Source: Sarcina sp. DSM 11001
GTDB taxonomy: Bacteria; Bacillota; Clostridia; Lachnospirales; Lachnospiraceae
DNA length: 64,000 nt
NCBI RefSeq assembly: GCF_900101015.1
Contig: NZ_FNFZ01000021.1
Location: 1-64,000, forward strand
Direction of reading: 5' to 3'
In this document: in pieces, positions 20,701 to 25,723 of the stretch
How positions within the stretch are numbered: position 1 is the stretch's first letter
Layout: each line of letters opens with the position of its first letter
Notes under the pieces: model-generated
What the model was told of the DNA's origin: nothing
What the model saw: the letters and a program-made list of their open reading frames with translations, nothing else
The model's database searches: none
Program-made: the position numbers and the translations under genes

Positions 20701-20736
20701 TGGTTTCCGGAGGCACGCTTTGCGTTTCCTTTTCAT
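14719..20736 (-). CDS. Giant exported FMN_bind / GLUG beta-helix surface protein
   Basis: About 2005 residues. The start is at 20736 because AAAGGAG lies just upstream and a signal peptide (MKRKRKACLRKP... to AVYA-GE) begins there. The order is: an acidic region with three 34-residue repeats (about 111-214); an FMN_bind domain (about 325-408) with the flavinylation-type motif DMVTGATRSS, whose Thr395 would carry FMN; long GLUG/beta-helix regions with GSGTESNPFII-type starts and GGLVGM turns (about 425-1200); a second FMN_bind-like segment (about 1208-1280) without the T-G-A-T motif; more GLUG; and C-terminal Ig-like and YNGK repeat domains (about 1670-2005). Flavin would be attached by an ApbE enzyme, which is not in this window. 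It is probably an extracytoplasmic electron carrier or a surface redox protein. Confidence 0.88.
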   Translation of the reverse strand: MKRKRKACLRKPVSWLLAFALAIGLAIPQAAVYAGEPGSMDGVPAQFEEVYEPGLGSESAESYSSGEEYDSLDAGQSQVQTADEGDILEADPEQDSSSAGETSYDEVIPAEEGDADLPSEVSEDAVTADDDGSFVDPLSEDGSGEEGNADLPSEVSEDAVTADDGGSFVDPLSGDGSGEEGNADLPSEASEDAVTADDDGSFVDPLSGDGSGEEGDESILSEPAEGTPATEEYATEEDAAAEATSEEDAADVDAAAEGGSRETGLPEEAGDTDVSSEPSEAGNPSLLPADGSVVPDAAGQEETAAEAQAAADGAEGASSLLSTPEVQYRDGTYEGSGNGRNGVIVMAVTIEEGRIAKIEAVSQNETDEYWNEAVKMTDAMIEAQTADVDMVTGATRSSEGILQAVRNALDKALVPENAEAFESGSGTESNPFIIMTADQLAAFAVSVDEGTTYEGQYIRLGSDIDLSAIETWNPIGDESKPSTCKDKLFNGDFDGAGHTVSGLSITGPHAEWENIGLFSTLNISANVHDLALADFGIAVSTDATMRAGALAGDTLGNSSGIGVVVDSVSAKGMVNVQADNDSMLFAGGLFGRAMAGAVISNSWTDVSVTAEAKGAGYPSVYAGGLVGMGGNNMAIVNAAAFGQVWGSTPQGDSLVGYAGGLVGMYPGRLWNSYATGDVTYDRLASSLHTWTGALAGQMTTKASADHVYHALDSAITLEAWEGDSYTTQALTGASGSSTKNTSFLTIEPAGTFPLAEMTGDSFADTLNANMQSVFNQMRDASLADVFTLRTWVVSDGRVVPAGDFWYNDQPDTGVFASGTGTENDPYIIETADQMLAFAASLGEKLNYDGYFIALGADIDLSGADWTPVGLGEYGFAGTFDGRGYTIRGMHLGTAETPASKGADQPYFALFGVLERTAVVKNVNLTEVFVNASWPASSYVAGIAGYMASVQDDSRAGAWIDNCHVSGQITTVQDNGNLFIGGIAAYQYKGAITNCSTDMDLSGTVLGEALAEVGGIAALVNRGLVANSYALCNVYGSGNRENDLEGMAVVSSLVAVDAGDVVGCYGSGDNTTKEFSNYAGMVSGWVTGIGKAYSCWYNSESVMTVNGSNINPPETIGTKVPAGVSEDEMVYSGGVVDDLKGYTAQTYASVADALNNKFTAYPIEITQYGIPADALSKWVYTDQTVTFSGEKQAVTYVQPAAEQYVKPEAALRDGVWYGRDQDKTTVVRITVAEGAVTETEVLSGAGSGEAYEAALETAKTKGTYGDFSHYEAADPSRFGGGKGTQGSPYLIKNAEQLQYLAWSINEDTDWEGVWFRQTADISLEGIDWIPIGWALEAEINNQEETVCAYPFCGCFDGGGYTISGLTVGSAEAPSGLMTAALFGLTSGEYTTNEAPTDDVRRVVLKDIHLRDAAVYADVRYQLYAGTLAGTCQYGVEIDNCDATGFVQGVTADSHCRAGGLIASGLRGRITNSWTDVTVNAYTDTGRAYGAGIVATSNRLTIVNVYSLGDVYGGSSSSNMTFLGGIDGMEGGVHLNCYSSGNITSSKATSGIGAINGLVGGISLNKACYYNSDSTLTAAGSPAEMKASGANYSNVTDEAFPKTYAEITGEEFAQLLNTNAAGISQLLDEVRQGLDLERHALYYTGDGSDLARWAVIDGAVRFTPGTQEITVSSPVFDVTYGDKPFNIGAKAKTALTYVSDNASVAAVNANGKVTVGNAGTAKITISAAANTQYSAAENVTVTVNVAKAASSVTLKAKTVTYNGKAAAIGKASVKGSTGKITYKYYSDSKCAAQVKSAVNAGTYYAKAFVAADKNYKSASSKAVKLTISKAATKATLKNKTVTYNGKTIDPARPTVTGSKGKITYRFYSDSKCKKAVKGHSKAGTYYVKADVKADKNYKAATSNAAKLVIKKAAQKVKTITANATVSASKLKKAAQTVKIKTTIVGKGKVTYAKSSGTKSIKVSKAGTITVAKGLKKGTYTIKVKVAIAGTENFSSASAVKAIKITVK
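20096..20403 (-). repeat. In-frame 102-bp tandem repeats in the giant surface protein
   Basis: Three 34-residue copies (EEGNADLPSEVSEDAVTADD plus GSFVDPLSGDGSG) with few nucleotide differences. The repeat forms an acidic spacer between the signal peptide and the FMN_bind domain. Confidence 0.88.
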
Positions 20737-20843
20737 AACTTCTCCTTTCTGCATGTCACCTGGTGGTTAAAGAGTGAAGCGCTGGCCCGGCTTCATGAAG
20801 GTTTACGTTACTCCACGCCCTACCGTGGGCGTGTAGAGATAAC

Positions 20844-20969
20844 GTGCGAAAACCCATTCCAACAATGCGAAGCTTTGTTATCGTTGCGAGATGGGATTTT
20901 CGTCGTAAAACTCGGGCTTTTCGCGAAAAGCGCGCGAAAAACACCTCGAATTTCGTGCCGGTCTGAAAA
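20844..20969 (-). repeat. Dispersed upstream element, copy B
   Basis: The counterpart of 8808-8921. The identical blocks are 20945-20969 and 20854-20872. Read on the minus strand it points at the giant surface gene, about 110 bases from its start codon, which is the same relative orientation as copy A. It contains a hairpin CGCTTTT-CGCG-AAAAGCG-like segment. Nearer the gene lies a CGCCC-N6-GGGCG hairpin (20816-20831). Confidence 0.75.
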
Positions 20970-21060
20970 GTAACAGGTTTACTCCACGAGGCCCAACCTT
21001 CAAAAAATGCGCATTGACGGTTTCCTGAACACCGCTTACTCTTCGTATAAAAGTATCTTC

Positions 21061-21098
21061 TAATAGTTAGTAATTGCTAACTATTAGACTAGACTAAT
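21061..21098. promoter_or_regulatory. Two overlapping palindromic operator-like sites (O1, O2)
   Basis: O1 is a perfect inverted repeat TAATAGTTAG-N6-CTAACTATTA (21061-21086). O2 is ATTAG-N6-CTAAT (21083-21098) and shares the end of O1. Both have the core TTAG-N6-CTAA also found at 24131, 28353, 28430 and 30573. The sites lie midway between the divergent giant surface gene and dus, so either could be the target. No regulator of known specificity for this motif is in the window. Confidence 0.65.
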
Positions 21099-21141
21099 AT
21101 ATCTCTGTGGCCTTTTTATGTCAATCGGAAAACGTTTCCGG

Positions 21142-21330
21142 GTTAAAAAGGCTGGGCGGAGAAGCCTGGGTTAAAAAGCCCGGGTGAAAAAGCCCGGATG
21201 GAGAAAGCCGGGTTAAAAAAGCCAGGTGAAAAAGGCCGCGCGGAGTAGACCGGGCAAAGAGCCGGGCGAATTCGCAGTGTATTATTCACAGCGTATTAAT
21301 ATGCAGTGTATTAATTCGCTGTGTATTAAA
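21142..21330 (+). repeat. Two adjacent minisatellites in the giant-gene/dus intergenic region
   Basis: 21142-21256 is built from a diverged ~14-base unit, GGTTAAAAAGCCCG, in about seven copies. 21271-21330 is built from a GCAGTGTATTAAT-like unit in about four copies. No gene is seen in this 650-base region apart from the repeats and operators. Confidence 0.65.
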
Positions 21331-21383
21331 AGGAAACAATGTAATATAATTGTCTAAAAATGAAGTGCATGAAAAGGAAAAAT

Positions 21384-22415
21384 ATGACAAGTATTTATTT
21401 TGCTCCTCTGGAAGGGATCACCGGTTTTGCTTTTAGAAATACCCACTATGCCGCCTTTGCGTCAGTGGAGAAATATTATACTCCCTTTACGGCTCCCAAC
21501 TACACTCACCATTGGAAGACCCGTGACCGGGAGGATGTCGACCCTGCCCATAACAAGGATATTCCTCTGATTCCGCAGATCCTGACAAACCGGGCAGATG
21601 ATTTCCTGTGGGCCGCCGGAGAACTGGTTGAGATGGGGTACAGAGAGATCAATCTGAACCTGGGGTGCCCCATGCCGACTGTCGTCAAAAAACACCGCGG
21701 TTCCGGACAGCTCGAAGACCTCGATGCTCTGGATCTTTTTCTGGAACAGATTTGTACCGGCATGGAAAAATACGGTTTGTCTGATGAAAAAGGAAACATC
21801 AGAACAGGAAATGATGAAAAAACCTGTTCAGAAGGAAAACTGCGGTTTTCCATCAAGACCCGTATCGGTCTGCGCACCGCGGAAAACGCCGCGGAACTTC
21901 TGAAGATCTACAACAGGTATCCGCTCTGTGAATTGATCGTGCATCCGCGCACTCAGACAGATCTCTATAAAGGGACTCCGGACCTGGAGACTTTTGAGAT
22001 GATCCTGGAGGACAGCGCGCACCCGGTCGTATATAACGGAGATATTTTTACTATAGAGGATTACACAGAGCTTATTACACGCTTTCCTGAGTGCCCTGCG
22101 GTCATGATCGGACGCGGCCTGATCGCTAATCCTGCGCTTGCCAGGGAGATCCGCGGCGGAGCGCCGCTGGAAAAAGAGGAACTGCGCCGATACCATGATT
22201 CACTCTATATGGCTCTGCGCCAGACCCTGCCCGGGGCTGCACCCCTGATCGGAAAAATGAAGGAACTCTGGTTTTACATGGGCAGGAATTTCGCTGATTC
22301 TGACCGTTTTCTCAAAGAAATCCGCAAGGCCAGGGACCTGGTCCGGTATGAGGCGGCGGTGCGTACCCTGTTTGCACAGGGTAAGTTTTTACCGGGAAAG
22401 AACTTCACTTTTTAA
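21384..22415 (+). CDS. dus: tRNA-dihydrouridine synthase family protein
   Basis: About 343 residues from ATG 21384, preferred because AAGGAAA sits 4-10 bases upstream; in-frame ATGs at 21360 and 21369 are possible. FMN-dependent TIM-barrel enzymes of this family reduce uridines in tRNA D-loops. Visible features are the N-terminal APLEGITG motif, NLGCP with catalytic Cys95 (family MxLNxGCP), KTRIGLR, ELIVHPRTQ and VMIGRGLIANP phosphate-binding residues. It is closer to clostridial Dus relatives than to a clear DusA/B/C. The 3' end, including the stop codon, is part of a tandem duplication. Confidence 0.88.
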   Translation: MTSIYFAPLEGITGFAFRNTHYAAFASVEKYYTPFTAPNYTHHWKTRDREDVDPAHNKDIPLIPQILTNRADDFLWAAGELVEMGYREINLNLGCPMPTVVKKHRGSGQLEDLDALDLFLEQICTGMEKYGLSDEKGNIRTGNDEKTCSEGKLRFSIKTRIGLRTAENAAELLKIYNRYPLCELIVHPRTQTDLYKGTPDLETFEMILEDSAHPVVYNGDIFTIEDYTELITRFPECPAVMIGRGLIANPALAREIRGGAPLEKEELRRYHDSLYMALRQTLPGAAPLIGKMKELWFYMGRNFADSDRFLKEIRKARDLVRYEAAVRTLFAQGKFLPGKNFTF

Positions 22416-22527
22416 AAAATCAACAGTGAGGGTGGGCATTTGCCCGGCTGCGGGTCTTTACCGGGAAAGAACATTTTTTTAAATATAATCAACAGAGAGG
22501 GCTGGCATTTGCCCGGCTGCGGGTTAT
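22390..22527 (+). repeat. ~69-bp tandem duplication spanning the dus stop codon
   Basis: Unit 1 (22390-22458) contains the last codons (PGKNFTF) and TAA of dus. Unit 2 (22459-22527) repeats it with few changes. Both contain GGGCATTTGCCC or GGCATTTGCCC inverted repeats. Confidence 0.88.
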
Positions 22528-22550
22528 AAATCGTGGGAATGGAGATCATT

Positions 22551-23729
22551 ATGTCAGTAGACGAGCGGACCAATTTGCGTTTAAAAGAAACTTTAAAAGA
22601 AACAGAAGCAGCGGCGGGAGCGGAGCCGCAGGTGATCCGCATCGTGCTTACGGGCGGCCCCTGCGCAGGGAAAACGACGGCGCTCAGCTGGATCAAAAAT
22701 GAATTCGGCAGGAGGGGGTACCGGGTCCTGATCGTGCCGGAGACCGCGACCGAGCTCCTCACGGGCGGAGTGGCTCCCTGGACCTGTTCATCGAACCTGC
22801 AGTACCAGGTCTTTCAAATGCATTTGCAGCTGGAGAAGGAACGAATCTTTACGGAGGCCTCTTCAGGCATGAAGGCGGACAAGGTCCTGATTATCTGCGA
22901 CCGGGGCGCCCTGGACAATAAAGCCTACATGGATGATCAGGAATTTGAGATCGTCCTGAACAAGCTTGGGCTCAGTGAAGTCGAGCTTCGGGATACCTAT
23001 GACGCGGTCTTCCATTTGGTCACAGCAGCCAAGGGTGCGGAAGAAGCCTACACCACCTCGAATAACCAGGCGAGGACAGAAACAGTGGAGGAGGCTGTCC
23101 GAATTGATGAGAGGATCGTCGCGGCCTGGACAGGTCATCCCCATCTGCGCATAATCGATAATTCCACTGGATTTGAAGCTAAACTCAGAAGGCTGCTCTC
23201 AGAGATCACCGCCTTCCTGGGCGAGCCGGTATCGATGCAGATCCAGCGCAAATATCTGATCCGATTCCCCGACCTGGCATGGCTGGAACAGCAGGAAAGC
23301 TGCAAGCGGGTCGAGATCATTCAGACCTATCTGTATTCGGCGGACGATGAAGAGATCCGGGTCCGCCAGCGAGGGGTCGACGGCCATTTTGTCTATTACG
23401 AGACCAAGAAGAGAAAGATCAACGGCGTCAAAAGATATATCATCGAACGCCGCCTGTCTTATGAAGAATACCTCACCTGCCTGCTCGATGCCGACGTTCA
23501 AAGACGCCCTGTGCGCAAGACAAGATACTGCCTGACCTGGGAAAACCAATACTATGAGATCGATGTCTATCCCTTCTGGAAAGACCGGGCGGTCCTGGAA
23601 ATCGAGCTTCAGCAGGAGGATCAGGAGATCCGCATCCCCGACCAGCTGCACGTGATCCGTGAGATCACCGATGAAGACGCCTATAAAAATGCTGCCATTT
23701 CGATAAAAATACCGGAAGAAGAAATCTGA
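22551..23729 (+). CDS. AAA_28-type ATPase fused to a CYTH-like domain
   Basis: 392 residues from ATG 22551 (GGAG six bases upstream; an upstream GTG at 22533 is less likely). The N-terminal P-loop NTPase has Walker A GGPCAGKTT (35-43) and a later VLIICDRG Walker-B-like strand. The C-terminal CYTH/triphosphate-tunnel-like domain runs from about 225 to 392, ending with YYEIDVYPFW and AVLEIELQ strands. The CYTH entry signature, normally ExExK, reads QIQRK, so both acidic residues are replaced by Gln. The family resembles AAA plus CYTH proteins, including the eukaryotic TTD14 type, thought to bind nucleotides or polyphosphate/phosphoinositide. The exact role is unknown. Confidence 0.82.
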   Translation: MSVDERTNLRLKETLKETEAAAGAEPQVIRIVLTGGPCAGKTTALSWIKNEFGRRGYRVLIVPETATELLTGGVAPWTCSSNLQYQVFQMHLQLEKERIFTEASSGMKADKVLIICDRGALDNKAYMDDQEFEIVLNKLGLSEVELRDTYDAVFHLVTAAKGAEEAYTTSNNQARTETVEEAVRIDERIVAAWTGHPHLRIIDNSTGFEAKLRRLLSEITAFLGEPVSMQIQRKYLIRFPDLAWLEQQESCKRVEIIQTYLYSADDEEIRVRQRGVDGHFVYYETKKRKINGVKRYIIERRLSYEEYLTCLLDADVQRRPVRKTRYCLTWENQYYEIDVYPFWKDRAVLEIELQQEDQEIRIPDQLHVIREITDEDAYKNAAISIKIPEEEI

Positions 23730-24061
23730 GGATTCCTTACAAGGTGTGGACCAGGGAACGGTCCCTTAGTCCGGGCTCGAGTGAACCGGGACAAGGTGAC
23801 GGTTAAATATCTCTCTAAATCCATACGTCATCCATGCTTCCAAAAAGGAGCTGATCCCATTTCTGGACCAGCTCCTTTTGCTGTCTATGCAAAATGATTC
23901 TCCGTTGCCTCCATAACAGTATTCCTGCCTTATCTATACCGGCTTCAGCGAACTTTAAACTCTGCGTACAGGCTCTCTATATATTTCTTATCCGTTGTAG
24001 CCCTTTGGCCATCATCGCTTTTTTTCATTATATTTAGAGTTTGCTTAACATAACTTTTTGA
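23730..24061. other. Intergenic region after the AAA/CYTH gene
   Basis: No gene is seen. It holds the terminator at 23845-23880 and otherwise A/T-rich unstructured sequence leading to the promoter/operator region at 24062. Confidence 0.5.
23845..23880 (+). terminator. Intrinsic terminator after the AAA/CYTH gene
   Basis: Nine-base arms AAGGAGCTG (23845-23853) and CAGCTCCTT (23869-23877), followed by T-rich sequence and preceded by AAAA. Confidence 0.8.
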
Positions 24062-24090
24062 TTGACAGTTATAGTTAGAAGTATTAAACT
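24062..24090 (+). promoter_or_regulatory. Promoter upstream of the AraC-type gene
   Basis: TTGACA (24062-24067), a 17-base spacer, and TAAACT (24085-24090). The palindrome O3 at 24071-24092 covers the spacer and -10 element, which is the classic position for a repressor site. A start point near 24097 would fall inside the hairpin at 24094. Confidence 0.6.
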
Positions 24091-24147
24091 AGAAGTGCTG
24101 GGTTAGCCAGCACTATTTTTTGCCCTTCTGGTTAGAAGATACTAATA
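24071..24147. promoter_or_regulatory. Operator-like sites O3 and O4 flanking a hairpin
   Basis: O3 is ATAGTTAG-N6-TAAACTAG (24071-24092, imperfect). O4 is GGTTAG-N6-CTAATA (24130-24147, perfect TTAG-N6-CTAA core). A terminator-like hairpin lies between them. The same operator-hairpin-operator order recurs at 28353-28447. Confidence 0.55.
24094..24122 (+). terminator. Terminator-like hairpin between O3 and O4
   Basis: AGTGCTGG (24094-24101), loop GTTAG, CCAGCACT (24107-24114), then A and six T. Its left arm begins four bases after the -10 element. Confidence 0.7.
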
Positions 24148-24331
24148 AATTCAGGCCTTCAGGATTAAGGAAAAATATGACGAAGGGAAAATATGACGGT
24201 TTTCGGCCGGGGGGGGGATGATGATGACTTTTAGTACGGCGGGAATATCGGCAGCTGGATTTGATGTATAGAAAACTGCCGGTTTTCATTTTTCTAATTA
24301 TTTTTCAAACTTCAAAAGGGTAGATTGAGAT

Positions 24332-24832
24332 ATGAGTACGGAGATAAAGGGCAGCAGATGTGTTGAGCAGGCAGGAACTTATCCGTCGGAAAGCAGTCTT
24401 GCCGGAACAGCTTGTTCAGCCAGTAATCGTTCAGATGCTGAGCAGAATAGTTATTCGTCTGAGCAGAAAAGCTTTTCTGCTGAGCAGAAAGAAGTGGCAG
24501 ACAAGACTTATCAGCTGATTATGTGCAATCTGGAGAGGCATCTTACAATCGTGGAAATGGCAAGAAATCTGCATGTTTCCCCTACTCAGGTCAAAGTGTG
24601 CTTTCGTAAAGTATATGGAGTTCCGGTGTTTACTTTTGCCCGGAAGCGCAGAATGGAAATGGCTGCGAAACTGCTCGCCGAGACGGATGAATCTATTCTG
24701 GAAATCGCTGGACGGATCGGGTACGAGAACGGAAGCAAGTTCGCAAGGGCTTTTCGGGATGTCATGGGTATTTCACCGGGCAGATACAGGCGGATAATGC
24801 TTATGCAAAAAGAAGAGTCGGAAGCGGTCTGA
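24332..24832 (+). CDS. AraC-type helix-turn-helix protein lacking a sensor domain
   Basis: 166 residues. The first ~55 are Ser/Gln/Glu-rich with short internal repeats (SSEQKSFSAEQK) and no recognisable ligand domain. The rest is an AraC/XylS double HTH (LTIVEMARNLHVSPTQVKVCF ... ILEIAGRIGYENGSKFARAF, closing with GISPGRYRR). It is half the usual AraC length, so it probably binds DNA without a small-molecule domain. It is first in a row with the DUF6110 and P-type ATPase genes, consistent with local control of the metal locus. Weak SD AAAAGGG 11 bases upstream. Confidence 0.83.
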   Translation: MSTEIKGSRCVEQAGTYPSESSLAGTACSASNRSDAEQNSYSSEQKSFSAEQKEVADKTYQLIMCNLERHLTIVEMARNLHVSPTQVKVCFRKVYGVPVFTFARKRRMEMAAKLLAETDESILEIAGRIGYENGSKFARAFRDVMGISPGRYRRIMLMQKEESEAV

Positions 24833-24886
24833 GCAGATCAGATAGGGCAATTCATCTCCTGCGCCTGTGGGCAGATTTGTCTAATT

Positions 24887-25078
24887 GGAGCCAAAAGAGC
24901 CAGAACTAACCTGCCCTGTGCCTTTTTGGGGGCTGAAAGAGACAGAACTAACCCGGTCTGTGTCTTTTTGGAGCCAAAGGAGAGAAAACTAACCTGTCCT
25001 GTGCCTTTTTGGAGCCAAAAGAGTCTGGACTAACCTCTGTCCGGTGCCTTTTTGGAGTCGAAGAAATTAAAACTAACT
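24887..25078 (+). repeat. 41-43 bp tandem repeats between the AraC-type and DUF6110 genes
   Basis: Four full units and a partial one, of the form GGAGCCAAAAGAG...AACTAACC...TTTTT. Each carries an ACTAACC string (the half-site sequence of the palindromes nearby) and ends in five T. No gene is seen between 24833 and 25181. Confidence 0.8.
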
Positions 25079-25181
25079 CATTATCATGATTTTGTGGTCG
25101 ACAGGGAGCCTGTGATCGATAGGCAAATGACCTGGACAGACACGATTTCATAATTAGAGAACAGAATCAGGAGGTATTGAG

Positions 25182-25496
25182 ATGTTTTTTGATTTTAAGT
25201 GGAAAAACTGCAGATGGCTCGGAGCTGGTGTGCTCCTCGGAACCTACGGAGTGAAGCTCCTTACCAGCAGGGATATGAAGAAACTGTATACCCAGGGAAC
25301 AGCAGCAGTCCTGAGGATGAAAGATGAAGTGCTCAAAGACGTGACCCTGCTCCGCGAAAACTGTGAGGACATCGCAGCAGATGCGAAGGAAATTAATGAG
25401 CAGCGCCAGGCGGAATATGATGCTCAGCAGATTGAGGACGCAAAGGCTCTTCTGGCTTCAGCAGAAGCGGAGACAGCAGCGGCTGCAGAGGCGTAA
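25182..25496 (+). CDS. DUF6110-like membrane-anchored small protein
   Basis: 104 residues with one hydrophobic N-terminal segment (about 12-28, LGAGVLLGTYGVKLL) and a long charged helix predicted as coiled coil, ending in an Ala/Glu-rich tail. This matches the DUF6110 pattern known beside P-type ATPases in Clostridia. The strong SD AGGAGG at about 25171-25176 supports ATG 25182. It probably acts with the ATPase downstream, perhaps as a small subunit or metal-handling partner. The function is not established. Confidence 0.75.
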   Translation: MFFDFKWKNCRWLGAGVLLGTYGVKLLTSRDMKKLYTQGTAAVLRMKDEVLKDVTLLRENCEDIAADAKEINEQRQAEYDAQQIEDAKALLASAEAETAAAAEA

Positions 25497-25523
25497 AACG
25501 AGATGTAAACCCATAACCCGGAC

Positions 25524-25643
25524 TTAGCCCTGAGTGAATGTGCCCTGAGGGACTAAGCCCTGAGGGAATGTTCCTTGAGGGACTAAATCCTGGGGAAATG
25601 TTCCTTGAGAGACTAGGCCCTGAGGGAATGTGCTTTGACGGAG
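25524..25643 (+). repeat. Four tandem 30-bp repeats between DUF6110 and the P-type ATPase
   Basis: Units of exactly 30 bases (25524, 25554, 25584, 25614) with consensus TAAGCCCTGAGGGAATGTTC plus CTTGAGGGAC. They are noncoding and unrelated to the array at 24887. Confidence 0.85.
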
Positions 25644-25723
25644 TGCGCCTTGAGGGGTTGGCCGGATAAGGAAAAAAGAGACAGCGCCTGTGACAGGGGC
25701 GTAAAACTGGTAAAAGAAAAAGA

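Noticed and set aside
20756-20944. 62-residue minus-strand frame with RRKSHLATITKLRIVGM similar to one at 8850
   Set aside because: The similarity is explained by the dispersed DNA element. The substitution pattern is noncoding and there is no SD.
24887-25643. Possible CRISPR or attachment-site cluster near DUF6110
   Set aside because: The units of 41-43 and 30 bases abut without unique spacers; no integrase or cas genes are nearby.
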